From: Callaeas wilsoni
Taxonomy: Eukaryota > Chordata > Aves > Passeriformes > Callaeidae
Direction of reading: 5' to 3'
Length of the DNA stretch: 64,000 nt
NCBI GenBank assembly: GCA_013398955.1
Contig: VWPU01003031.1
Location: forward strand, 106,704-170,703
Positions 25,430 through 36,924 of this stretch are shown piece by piece. Each line of letters begins with the position of its first letter. Positions within the stretch are counted from its first letter, which is position 1. Made by a program: the position numbers and the translations under genes. The notes below the pieces were generated by a model, which was not told where the DNA came from, ran no database searches, and worked only from the letters and a program-made list of their open reading frames with translations.

Positions 25430-26519
25430 GTATCCTGCTTACCCTGGACTTTTTAACAAACACAGCCTTTGACAACGTCTCCCACAACATCCTGCTCTCT
25501 ATGCTGGAGAGCGATGGATTTAGATGGATAAGGAATTGGCTGGGTGGTCACATCCAAGGCATCATGGTCAATGGCCCAGGGTCCCGATGGACATCAGCGA
25601 CAAGTTGATGCACTGGAACCAGTGTTATTCAATATCTTCACTAATGACACAGATAAAGGGATCAAGTGCACCCTCCACCAGTTTGCAGATGGCACCAAGC
25701 TAAGTGGTGCAGTTGACACACCTGAGGGACAGGATGCCGTCCAGAGGAACCAGGACAAGCTCAGGAAGTGGGCCCACGGGAATCTCATGAGGTTTAACAG
25801 GACCAAGTGCAAGGTGCTGCATATGGGTTGAGGGATGGACCTGGTATCCGTCCAGGCTGGGGATGAAGAGATCAAGAGCAGGTCTGCCTAGAAGGGCTTT
25901 GAGATGCTGGTGGGTCATGCCCTGGCCATGGCACTCACAGCCCAGAGAGCCAAACGTGTCCTGGGCTGCACCCAGAGCCCCGTGGGCAGCAGGGCAGGGA
26001 GGGGATTCTGCCCCTCTGCTCCGCTCTGGTGAGACCCACCTGGAGCACTGCACCCAGCTCTGGGGGCCCTGCACAGGAAGGACAGGGACCTGTCCAGAGA
26101 GGCCACCAAGATGATCAGAGGGATGGATCACCTCTGCTATGAGCCAAGGCTGAGAGAACAGGGATTGTTCTGCCCGGAGTAAAGAAGGCTCTGGTGTGGC
26201 CTAATTGCAACCTTCCAGTACCTGAATGGAGCCTATGAAAAAGACAGAGAGGGACTATTTGCAAATCACTTGTAGTGACAGGACAAGAGGGAATGTCTTC
26301 AGACAGAATTAGAGTTAGTTTAGACTGGATATTGGGAAGAAACTCTTCCTGTTGAAGTTTGTGAGGCACTAGAAAAGGTTGTCCCTAGAAGTTGTGGCTG
26401 CCCCGTCCTTGGAAGTGTTCAAGGCCAAGTTTGGTGTCATGGTGGCCAACCTGGACTAGTGGAGGATGTCCCTACCCATGGCAGGGAGGTTAGAATTAGG
26501 GGTCTTCAAGGTCCCTTCC
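25430..26519 (+). mobile_element. CR1 LINE, reverse-transcriptase region, inactive, 5' part of a split copy
   Basis: The copy starts in the palm of the ORF2 reverse transcriptase. Legible motifs are LDF followed by AFDNVSHNILL, then RWIRNWLGGHIQ and VMVNGPGSRW-like sequence, then PVLFNIFTND, FADGTKLSGAVDTPEGQD and NRTKCKVLHMG. In CR1 the F-A-D-D motif holds catalytic aspartates; here the second Asp is Gly (GAT GGC at about 25687-25692). A frameshift and loss of the PQGS region near 25605-25620 break the frame, and many stops follow. From 25860 the remaining ORF2 C-terminus and 3' untranslated region continue until an LTR interrupts at ctcccttcc-like sequence (26512-26519). The tail resumes at 27073. 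Confidence 0.93.
26514..26519 (+). repeat. target-site duplication, left copy (CCTTCC)
   Basis: Six bases, CCTTCC, immediately before the LTR and repeated at 27073-27078 right after it. Removing the LTR and one copy rejoins the CR1 3' end correctly, which fixes the insertion boundaries. Confidence 0.85.
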
Positions 26520-27072
26520 TATACTGATACGCCGGCGCACTGGCCGGGCTGGGGGGGACCGCAGCTTGGTCCAAGTGTGTCCCACACAAAGGTAGAACAC
26601 CCCGGGGCACCTCGGTGCCTCGCTAGCCAGCCTCCCAGCCCGGGCGGTGGAGGGCAAGGAGCCAGCGTGCCTGGGGCTTGTGGATAGCCCAGGCGCGGCC
26701 AGAAATAAATGAGCAGAGGTGGCCCTCGGCCGGTGATCCAAGGGTTTATTGTAGAAGCCCCGTCGAAGGGGACCGGATACGACGAGGACAAGACAAGAGA
26801 CTGAGGGACTTTGTAAAGGGATACAGGGAAGGGGGCGGGGGGACACTGCAGGGACCCACAGGCAGCGGAGAAAGGTGGGACAGGTCAGGACACCTTCCCT
26901 TAGGGGACACAAGGGGTGTCTGTCAACTGTAGACAGAACCGCCCCTCAGGAATCCTAGGAATTCAAAGGTAGAAGCTGTCTTCACAGAATGGGGTTTTAC
27001 TCTTTGGCACCAGCCCACCAAACCTCTGTTTCTGGGCTCTGTGGCCCCCTAGTTGGTTCATTCACCACAACA
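26520..27072 (-). mobile_element. solo LTR of an endogenous retrovirus (family C), inserted in CR1
   Basis: A 553-bp LTR on the minus strand, running from TGTTGTGGTGAA (27072) to ...CGTATCAGTATA (26520). The orientation follows from a polyadenylation signal, AATAAA on the minus strand, seen as gggtttattgtag near 26739-26751. It is GC-rich compared with its surroundings. The 6-bp target duplication CCTTCC flanks it; six bases are typical of the betaretrovirus-like (ERVK-type) group in birds, though the group is inferred only from this. No internal genes remain. The second copy of the family, 45965-46535, matches throughout but with many differences. The minus-strand 3' terminus is TATA in both copies, not the usual CA. 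Confidence 0.88.
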
Positions 27073-27123
27073 CCTTCCCACACAAACCACTCTATGACTC
27101 TTTGATTCTGTGATGTTCTGTGT
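27073..27123 (+). mobile_element. CR1 LINE, 3' tail resumed after LTR
   Basis: After the LTR the CR1 3' end continues: ccttcccacacaaaccactc, then tatgactctttgattctgtg and a final TTCTGTG-type repeat. Together with 25430-26519 this is one copy split by a later LTR insertion. Confidence 0.88.
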
Positions 27124-28156
27124 ATTGCACTCAATGTAATATAAAGACATTTCTATTACCATTACTTCTTTTTCTTTCTAGGTTTGTTAACCTACTGCTG
27201 AGCCTAGTCTTCAAGTTACGTTAAGATGTAGATATGTATGTGCTCATTTGTTCTCACTCCAGGGAACAGAGTGACATCCTCTTGAGTTCACCTCCCCTAA
27301 TGGTATCTGGGAGACATTTACAGCACTATCCTCCTTCCACATCATCTCGGACTCTCTTTTACTCCACAGACAGTTTCAGAAGCTGTCATGATGCAATTTA
27401 TACAGTCTGTTTTACATATATGTTTCAGGATGGAAAGAATCATCCTCTTGATGATCAAGGAACTCTGAGATAACTGAGTCAGAGGTATCTACACAATGGA
27501 TGTCATCCAAATCAATGTCTCCCATAGAGTCTGATGCAGTTTAGGTGTGGACACCTATTACTCAGATTAAGAGGCCAATTCCTCCTTTTCTGACCACTAG
27601 ACATTTATTCATGTCCCTCGGCCTGACAAAGCTGCTCCCCAGCCTGTTTAATTCATGATGGACTATGTTAGCTTAAACAATATGAAGACTGAGTCTGTGC
27701 TAATGTGTTTCTTTTTGGCTGAAGTCTGTCGGAGCACTCATGAAAATAGTTCTGTCATCAAAACTACCTCCTAGGTGGTAAATGGAACTTTCAACCTAAT
27801 GGAACATTTCAAAGTAGCATTTTATCTTTTGATTATACTTTCATCCAAAAATATTTCTTTAATTACTTTTTCAGCAAAACACAACTTCCTCCAGAGAAAA
27901 CTGTACATAAAAAAATTATGTTTTCTGCCTTCTCTCTTGTTTTCTGATAAATGTCCAAATAATATTTAAATAATCCAAGCAGAAGATCTCAAAATACTTC
28001 CACGGCCAGTCTTTTAGGACTCTCAGAATAATTCTTCCAGAAAAAACACTTAATAATCCCTTCCCTTGCTTGCATCATCCTATAAAGCTTCTACTTCCTC
28101 TTCATATTAGCTTCTCTTAGGTACAGGAAAAAGATCTCAAACAACTCCCATTCAAA
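27124..28156. other. non-coding DNA, nothing recognised
   Basis: AT-rich. The open frames at 27234-27473 and 27775-27969 (+) have no recognisable domain. Confidence 0.5.
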
Positions 28157-28316
28157 GTTGAGTTGGTTTTGTGGGTTTTTTGGGGGGATGTTATTTTTTT
28201 GGTTTTGTTTTTATGTTTTGTTTTGTGGTTTTTGTTTGGTTTGAGTTGGATTCGGCTTTGTTTGGTTGGTTGGTTGATTGTGGATTTTTTGGGGGGATTG
28301 GTGAGGGGTTTTTTTC
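28157..28316. repeat. G/T-rich strand-asymmetric tract
   Basis: About 160 bp in which the plus strand is nearly all G and T, with runs gggttttttgggggg near 28172-28187 and ggggggattggtgagggg near 28291-28308. TTGG units occur at about 28259-28275. The low-complexity open frames across it (Phe/Gly/Val-rich on plus, Lys/Asn/Thr-rich on minus) are artefacts. Confidence 0.85.
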
Positions 28317-30494
28317 TGAAGAGCACAAATATATATATTTCTATTTGAAAACTATGCTGTCAAGTTGAAGAATTTTTGTTCAGATACTGAATTTATTCCA
28401 TTATTCCTGATTATTCTTTCTCTAAAAAAACTACCTCACATTTATCTTCTCAGATTTTTGGGAGTGTCTATATGTGGAAATGATGAAGATGAAAATACTG
28501 AGACTAGTCTACACTTTCTTTAATATGCTCTAAATCCAGCAATGTCTGTAAGGTATTTGCCGCCTCTATTGTCTTTTAAGGCTTATTTTAGACCACAAAT
28601 GCAGAAGGTGGTGACACAGCACTGAAAATACATGTTAATCTTGATAGGTCCCAGTCCATTCAGAACGGACCGGTCAAGGGAATGAGTGAAACATGAGGCA
28701 AACCCCTCTTGCCTCCTTGACCTCCCAAGGAATTTCACTCAGGTAGAATAAGGAAATAAGGGTCTGGATTCTGGCATCTAAGAGTACTCCTTCTCACAAT
28801 GTCTCAGACACTGTATTGCATTTTAGTTATACTATAAACCTGTATTTATAACAGGAGTAGCTGGATTCTCCCTTGGTTCACCTCCACAGAGGACTATGAA
28901 TATACTTTCTACATTTCTATGGCTAGGTAATATTAATTGTAACTGGCTTCTCTCTTCTACTTTAGGAAAGTTTTTGTCCAGCAAGACTGTGTACCTTTGC
29001 AAGGTGCAGACTCACAATTCATATGGACTTGTAAAATGAGGCCATAAGAAAGATTATCCTTCCAGGTGTGCTGGGGAACAGATTGAACAGATTGATGTCA
29101 CCTGTGACTCTATAAGTGCAAGCTGATTTGAGCAGGATGAGTTTCCATTGTTAGTTCCATAGTGCTCAGAAATTATTCTGACTCAAAATCTAGACATTTT
29201 CCTCAGACTGCTTGATTTTTGGAGAATTACTGACCGCGTTATAGATGTACCTTTGTATTTGTGAGCTCAGCACTAAAATCAAACTAAATTTAAATATCTG
29301 CCATTGACTTTTATTTGACACCAGAAATCTCTGTTTGGCTTTTCCTCATAAGATTTCAGGGGCATTCAAAGAGAAAGTAGAATAAAGAAACTCAAAATGT
29401 TTTATCACTCCCCCTGAAATCACAGGGGTTGGAACTAATGGAAAAGTTGCAGCTTTTTCCCAAAAGGTCACAGGAAATTTGCATGTAAGGGTTGAGTTTC
29501 AGCACAGCTCTCTTTTTGACCCTGAAGTTAGTGCTGACATGTATGGAGGTGTTTATTAATAAAACAGTAATCCAATGGTAAACAAGTTTATTACTAGGCA
29601 TGAATGTTTGATATTCCGTCTAAAATGAAAAAATATGTATTCTATAATGAATACTTAATTAGGACTGTGATCTGAATACAAGGACCAGAGCCCCTACTGC
29701 TGTGCAGACAAACCAGAGTGAAATGAATTACTGTCATGCAGGGGGTGATATTAATGGTGTCCAGCTTTATAAATGAATCCAATTTTAAGCCACTTTAGCT
29801 GCTATCATACTGAGAGAGACTGTAACATGCCTAACATATCATTTCTGTACTGACAAAGGCTAAGATTTAAGCTTTAAAAAATTTTAACTTGCAGATGTTT
29901 TCCTGAATTAAATATTTCTAATTATCTGTTGCTACAATCGGAAAACATTAAAAACAAATAAAACTCAAATTTTGGTGGTTTTTTTACTGTTAATTTAGTT
30001 GGTTGGTTAGTTGGTTGGTTGGTTTTGTTTTGGTTTTGTTTATATTAAGCTGTACATTAATAGATGGGCATTGATCTTCATTCTGAAATCCTAACTGATG
30101 TCTGGCATGAATGCTGGCTATTTGGTCACTAGTAATTTATTACAGTGTAGTTTTTCTCAGCTGATGGTATCAGCTGTGGGGGTTGTTTCATACAATTGGT
30201 TTTGCAGCTGTTGGGAAGAGACCCTCAGTAAGAACCTCCATTTACTACTTCCCTTTTAGAAATTTTAATATTCCACCTTGAGGGAGCAGTCATGCAAAGT
30301 CTCATATCTGTGAAAAGTGTAAGTCATGTGAACATTTCTTCACTGATTACCAAAGGATTACATGCATGTGCAAGCATTTGCTGGATTCAAATATATCAGG
30401 CTTGGGTTTAAATGTGTATCCTAATGTCTGACTCATTTAAATCTTCCAGATTGTAGGCATTATTTTCACTTGTAAAACAGGTTTTCTCACTTAC
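28317..30494. other. non-coding DNA with a GTTG repeat
   Basis: No gene recognised. A GGTT/GTTG simple repeat lies at about 29998-30040. If the candidate exon next to it is real, this stretch is its downstream intron on the minus strand. Confidence 0.5.
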
Positions 30495-30785
30495 ATAACT
30501 GGCATTTCTCTCCATCCCTGCCAGCAAACACCCAGATAAATATATTACGAAAAGGCAATGTCAGTTTGCAGCCAACTCGAGAGCAAAATTCTTTGGGAAT
30601 GGTGAGCATCTCAGATGGCTGGCAGCAGTGCAGCAGCAGCATTCCCATTACAGCACAGATCAAACAGGCAAACAGGAGAGCCAAGCAAGGGCAGATTTTC
30701 AAGACTTGAGGTGATCTGTTTGGATGTACACAGTGTAGGTCTTCCTCTGTTGCCCACGAGGTCAGTGCAAATTTCACTACTGACT
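30495..30785 (-). CDS. probable internal coding exon of an unidentified membrane protein
   Basis: On the minus strand a pyrimidine tract ending cttctttttgtag (30786-30798) gives a strong acceptor, and the exon end is followed by GTAAGTGAG (30494 downward), a consensus donor. Between them are 291 bp, exactly 97 codons' worth, open in one frame that hits a stop just past the donor. The phase is 1 at both ends (two bases, 96 full codons, one base). Numbering from the first full codon, residues 30-51 form a hydrophobic helix (CPCLALLFACLICAVMGMLLL core). An N-R-S glycosylation sequon is at 22-24, and Cys residues lie at 18, 31, 33, 40, 43, 53, 54, 67, 72 and 94. This suggests a single-pass membrane protein with a Cys-containing ectodomain, but I do not recognise the family. 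No other exon of the gene is evident in the window, which implies introns longer than about 30 kb. A chance open frame or a pseudoexon remains possible. Confidence 0.6.
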
Positions 30786-32429
30786 CTACAAAAAGAAGCA
30801 GTTTAAATACAAAACTAAATAGTTTCTAAAATCTACTGTCACATCTGTCTGAGGTCTGTCTCAGTCTCGGGCTGCCTTTTTATTGCTAATGCTGATGTTT
30901 GAGTACTCATGTGTAGCAAGGATGGGTGGAATATTAAAATTTGTTCAACCTGGATGAAGAACAAGCCATAAGCTCACAGACCTGCCATCAAAAAAAATTG
31001 CATTCCTCACTTCTTCTTCATCAGAAATATTCCATTTTGAAAGGAAAAAGACAGGGTTAAGCAGAATGGGACGTTCCAGTATTTTCTTTTCCAATATAAA
31101 GGATTTTCTTGCATGGATGAAAATTTTATAAGATTATAACTATGACTAAAATAATTCTGATTTTTGACACTCTCCACCTTTCTGTCTCTCCACAAAGGTT
31201 TTGACAAATAAAAAGAAGTAGTGGTGTTTTTGACATCAGGTCTGCCTGTGAAAAAATATCACACAGGCTGAAAAGAACCTAATTTGTCTCAGTGAAACAA
31301 ATTTAAAAGAAAGTCTTTTCTATGAGCAGTCGGTGTTTCTTTCATCTGATTAGTAATAGGAAAGGGAGTTTAATACTTCTAGGTCAGTGATTTGAATTGA
31401 GGTTAGTTAAGTAGTGTATGTTAGACAGAAGTTCATTATTACTTTTTGATATTAATTATGGATTTTGGTTGACTTATCTGAAATGATTAAGAGCTATATT
31501 CAGAGTCTAAATACAAATTTTGGTCCTGTGCATAACTTCCTCTGGCTGCCTCTTTCAGATATTCCCTGTCACTGCATGTAATTTTGGATACCACAACATA
31601 ATTCTTTCAAAGGACACTATAGGATTTCAGTGCCTAAATTCCAACTGGATATTAAAGAGAAGAATGGTTGAAGCTTAAGATTTCATGGGTCTACTATTTC
31701 TTCCTCAAAGAAATTCTCATAAATTCTCATAAACCACTCAGGTCACATGTCTACATTGGAAGTAACTGTGTGTCCTAATGTTGGCTAAATGTGAGTTTAA
31801 ATACTTTAACAATGTTGAAATATTTCATAATTATTGTATGAGTAAACTGAAAACAGGAATAACTTCTTTTAAATCTGAATGTTGCTAGACAACTCTTAAA
31901 AAACAAATAGGAATAAGATTAATTTCATAGAAATGTAGCCACCAAGGATTTGGACCCCTAAACTAAGCGGTTTGCCTCGGCTCCCTTAGTACTGAGTGGA
32001 GGGAGACAGGCATCTCCAGGGAATGATTCATCCTTATGATGTCTGCCTTATGTCCTATTCTTAGGACAAGAGTCTATATCTCCATATCAACCACAGAAAA
32101 TGTGTATCAGAAACAAGAAAACTTTCAGAATTACTTAAGTTCACCATGCCCTATCATTATTGGCCCATGCCCAGAATCGCTTGCACCAAGAATATCTGAG
32201 GACTGCAATAAAAAGAAATAGCTCCCCTCTGTAATTTCTATCACTCTTCAAAAAGTGAACTTTGATGTGGTAGATAAACAAGGAAAATTAGCACTTTCAT
32301 TTGTTTGTTTTGTACCAGTGTGACTGATAAAGAAGAAGCATCTTCCAAGTGAAGAAAATGCATTTTTCTCGAAGCAGTAATAAAAAAATACAGGACTATC
32401 ACACAGTATCTGGGAAAATCACATAGAGC
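30786..32429. other. non-coding DNA, nothing recognised
   Basis: AT-rich. A 12-bp direct repeat (aaattctcata twice in a row) lies near 31710-31733. No gene supported. Confidence 0.5.
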
Positions 32430-32880
32430 ATAGCTGTGGAACAATGACTATTTAATCCACATTTAATTTGTGTCACCATTGTATATTGATTATCCATTAT
32501 CCTCATGCAAATGGCATGACTTATCCATTGAAACAGCTGTGCATTGTTTTTAATTTTAAGTGAATTCTTTTAGTGCTCCATGAAAGGTGTCAGATTAGCA
32601 GCCCCAGGGACTGAAGGCCTCTGTTTATCCACAGAGCGTATTCGAGTGATAATGATGGATCCACTCAAGCAGCTGCCTCAGACATTACTTATCTTGAGGG
32701 TTTGTTCCACTGCTCATAGGGCCAAAACATCCCCTCACAAATGAATAATAAGCAGATTCTGGGCCCATAGATGGAGAATGAGGGTGTTTAAATGCCAGCC
32801 TTCTGTAATAGTATATTCCCATTTATTTAGGGGCTCCTGTGTGAAACTGGGCTAACAGAGGTGTAAAGTAGTTGCCTTGG
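32430..32880. promoter_or_regulatory. candidate conserved non-coding element with POU octamer
   Basis: Non-repetitive sequence with a perfect octamer motif, ATGCAAAT, at 32505-32512, the standard binding site of POU-domain factors. Several TAAT-type homeodomain cores lie around it. It is not open for translation and resembles no repeat I know. That it is an enhancer is inference; cross-species conservation has not been seen. Confidence 0.3.
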
Positions 32881-35800
32881 AAAGAGCATAAGGTACAGAC
32901 CTATTTTAAGTATTCCTTTCAGTTCTCACAGCTTCTAAAAAAGGTAAGATATCAGATGCAGAAAAAGAAAAGTAGGAAAAAGTGGCAAATAATGATCTGT
33001 GTTTGAGGAAGGATGTTGGGCAAGGAAGAACTCAAAAGTCGAACACTGAAGAGAAAATTGTGATGGTGTCAGGTGTCTCACAGAGGCCTGTACAGTCAGG
33101 CACAAGTGAGAAAGGGGAAGGAATCAGTCTGTCATTTGTCTTTAAAACACAGAAATCAGGGTGTATCCAAGAGATTCTTGGACAAAAAGGTTTGAAACCT
33201 ATGGAGGCAATTTTCATGCAACACACAATTAAACAGTTTCTCCTCACCATAGGATGTTTCTGAGGATTCAAGAGGATTTAAAAAGGCAGTGGAAAAGTCC
33301 AGAAGAAACGGGTCATGGGAGGTTATTTAGTGCTGTGTAAAGGATGTTAGTTTCCCTTCAGGAAGTGCTAGCATCACGAACTGCCAGGAGCTGGGGGAAT
33401 GCATTCGCAAGAAATCACTCAGTAGTTGTTTCGTCCATCTTATTATTTCACTAAATATTTTCTACTGCTCTCTTTTGGAGAGAAGATGTTGCTCTGGAGA
33501 ATTCTGGTGTAGGGAACCTTTGACCTCAGAAGATGGTGAAGTCTTATTTTTAGCCTGGTGCAAAATTACGGATTACATTTCCATGTCCTGATTCCTCTAC
33601 TAGATTTTGATTTTCCTTCTTCATATAAATGAGTTTAATCATTGCAATAAAAAAAAACATCACAGCCATTACAGTCCATTAAAAAGATATTGAGAACATG
33701 TCATGTCCCAGCGTATGATCACCTCCCATTCTGTTTTTTCTGGGATACTGTTTTTTGTGGGATTGGTGAAATAAGTCACCTTTGAATTTCCTTAGTTACC
33801 ATTAGAAAAATATTTCTGGTTGCAGAATAAGTTATGCATTGAGAATGCAGGTTTGAAAGTGTGGATCAGAAATCTGGCTCCAAAATCATCAGCCCATTTA
33901 TGTTTGATCTTGATTCCTTTCTGTACTAAGGGCTTTCCTAAGGAGATAAGACAATAGGTTCTTCTTTTTGAGCAACAAGGGAAGGAAACAGGCTGTCTCC
34001 GTAACCCTGCACATAATCTGCAGCATTCCTGACATGTTTCCAGGAGATCAGAGGTGGCAGGATTCCAGGTGGGCTGCCTTAGGAGACCGTTGATATTTTC
34101 TCCTATTCTGTACCCAGGATGCATCATCTTTTTGATTACAAATTATGTTTTACAGGCCCACACAACCCCTATCTTAATTATTGACATTCTGTCCTTATTA
34201 AGTGGCTTTCTTGAGAGCGGTTAAGAAAAAAAAAAAAAGGAAGGATTAAGGGACATTAATATGGGATAATCATGCATTCTGCTGTGTTTGGGTCACTGAC
34301 AGTCTAGCTAAAGTTCAGGTTTAAAGACATAAAAAGTATAGTAGGAATACTATGTTATACTGTAGAATTCTAAAATACATACCTGTAATACATCATCCCA
34401 CTATAGAGCATCATCCCCTATTCATGTCAGGAGCTATCTTTTATATTGCAAAACAGAACAGGCAACTTTAACTGCAAGCAAAGCAGCTAAGTGAGAAAGG
34501 CGGATTGATAAAGGCACCAAGCTCATGGCCTTGAACAAGGCAAACAGAGATGGAGATAAAGAATCTTCTTTTACTGACTTGGTGACCCATGTCAGGGAGT
34601 TAGCTCTGGTTCCTGGCCAGCTGAGATGGACTTACGCATGTTTTCACTATCTCTGGACACTGGACTATAAAGTAAACTGTCCCCACTTTTGTTTGTGTGG
34701 TTTTTGTTTTTGTTTTGATTGGTTTGTTGTCTTTCAGAGTTTTGTTTTGTTGTTTCCTTGGGGTTTTTTTAGACAGCACAGCTAGATGCCTCGCTGTTCA
34801 CTCAGCCCTTGAAACAAAGTAGTGCATATGTGGGGCAGGAGTTCTGGGGAAAAATATAGATCAGAGTGAAGTTGTCTCTTTGAGATCCATTGAAACTCTT
34901 TGGTCAGCTGTAGAGCTTCTTCAGTTCACTTCCTGATGAAGATACACAGGATATCTTATCTGAATGAGGCGTGTAACCCTAGCACACTGCCTTCTGCAAA
35001 CACATATATCCTGTTGCTGGAGGACAGATAATAGAGACATCATTATCACTATATGTTGGCAGGGAGAACATGAGAAAGGGGACTTCAGGTTGCCACATTT
35101 GCCCTTCATTTACCCTACTTTTCATTAAAAGCACTGCATTGTCATGTATTAGCAGAAAACAGGGGCTGAAGTGGAGATAGAGCAGGATTGAAATTAAAAT
35201 AGCCTCACTGTGGAGAGATGAGACTCTGCGTGGAAAGTAAAGTCAGGCCTGGAGATTTACTTGCCTCAGAGAGACTGTCCTTGGGGAAGGGAAAAAAAGT
35301 CCCATGGTGGATGAGGGCTCCCTACATCCCGTTCTCTCAGCTACACTTCATATTCAAGAGTCAGGAAATGGATATCATCATTCTTCTCCATCTGCCTCCC
35401 TGCAGTGTAGTTCTTCCTCATGCTGCCTCCAGAAACCCTTTCCTCTTTCATCCAGAAACCTCAGGCTGCTCTGTCCTGATTCCTCATGGTTCACACTATT
35501 GAAATTGTTTACACACTCTTTTTTCTGCTATCATAGACCAGACAAGGGCATTTGACCCACTCTGCTTTGGTCAACAAATGGTAAGAATTAAGTATGTACT
35601 AAGGTTACATCTGAAGGACACATTGCTCAGTCTAGCCATTACTTGTGCTCTTTCAAATAAATTACAGCTATCAAAAAACAAGGGAGTAAAAGAAAATGAA
35701 TAGTGTCTTAGCAGTTGTCTCTTTATGTACTGGTATTCTCTGGGCACAGAAAAAGCAGACGTTTGTCAGGACACTTCTTGACAAGACCCCTTACCTAGGA

Positions 35801-36100
35801 ACTAAATGTTATATTTCCAAGGAGATTTTAAAAATCATCCCTGCCAACCCCCATTTCAGTCTGCAATTAAAAAAAAAGAAAATCCCAGCAGAAAACCCAA
35901 ACTGAAAAACTCAAATGCTTTCTGAAAATTAATGAACCATTGCAAATGACCTTGTTTGCCTTTAAAATATACTAAGGTGTTTTTGAGATTGTTGGTTATA
36001 ACCCTTTTTTTGTTGCATGGATAGTCAGATAAGACATTCTTGACTGAAGCTTACTGTGAGTCTGGAAGGTCACCTTATATGTACTTTCCATTGCTGTTAT
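32881..36100. other. non-coding DNA, nothing firmly recognised
   Basis: No supported gene. A 111-codon open frame at 33792-34127 (-) has several Cys but no known domain and no clear splice sites. An A run lies at about 34226-34239, and a GTTTTG/GGTTTTT-rich patch at about 34690-34770. Confidence 0.45.
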
Positions 36101-36195
36101 AGATTCATAGATTTTAAGTCCAAATGGGACCTTGTGTAACTCCTCCCGCATAACACAGGTCAGATAAGTTTGCTTGATAATTCTGCATCGAATCA
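36101..36195 (-). mobile_element. ancient CR1-type LINE 3' fragment
   Basis: The plus strand reads agattcatagattttaag, then gtccaaatgggacc and cataacacaggtcagataag. This is the reverse complement of the 3' end of the old CR1 group described at 5384-5500, and the better preserved of the two. The segment after the acacagg block (ataattctgcatcgaat) also fits. No coding capacity. Confidence 0.7.
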
Positions 36196-36880
36196 AATTT
36201 AAAGCATACCAAGGAATGCAGATATTACCTTATTTTCCACTCTGTAATCTCCCTCAACACTACACACATACGTGTGTGTCTCTCTCTCTTTCCCAAGACT
36301 TCCTTAGATCATACAGAGTTCAGAATAACTGCCTATTATAGCTTCGAGCAAAAAAGCGGTAAAGAGAAAAAAAATAGAATGGTTAACAGCAGCTGGTCCG
36401 AGAGTAAAACAGAGGAACAGAGGCAGTAGGTCACAGGATAGATGTGACAGAGAACAGAAAGTAATGAGCAAGCTCCTGTATTTCCAAGACCTTCATTCAA
36501 ATTAATGCTTACTGTACCAGTAGGTCGGAGATGAAAATGAGTTGGGTGGTTCTCCCTCATTCTGGACTACAGCGAGCATTTGTCAATATCAGCACGTATT
36601 CCTGAATATCAGGACACATTTAGTCCATCAAGTCCTTTAGGTGCACTTGACTAGTAGGAGTGCTGATGGAGTCAGAAGGGATATAAGCAAGAAGTTCATG
36701 CTGTGGGATAGAACTATTTTTCTGAGGCTATCCCAGCTTTTCTATGTTGGATTAACAAAACTACCCCAGATTCTTTATTTCGTTGGGTTTTTTCCCAAGC
36801 ACTGATGCATTTTTGACAGAGAAATATGTCACTTTTTTGTGTTTACCACAATCATCTGGTGAAAGCTGACACCATAGATA
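36196..36880. other. non-coding DNA, nothing recognised
   Basis: AT-rich with a short GTGTGTCTCTCTCTC stretch near 36271-36291. No gene supported. Confidence 0.5.
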
Positions 36881-36882
36881 TA

Positions 36883-36921
<39 letters not shown>

Positions 36922-36924
36922 ATA
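36881..36924. repeat. (AAAT)n microsatellite
   Basis: About eleven ATAA/AAAT units in a row with no interruption. Simple slippage repeat. Confidence 0.97.

Noticed and set aside
26519..26912. 90- to 138-codon open frames on the minus strand
   Set aside because: Contained in the GC-rich family C LTR; no retroviral gene product is recognisable.
33792..34127. 111-codon Cys-containing open frame considered as an exon
   Set aside because: No convincing acceptor or donor at its edges and no known domain.
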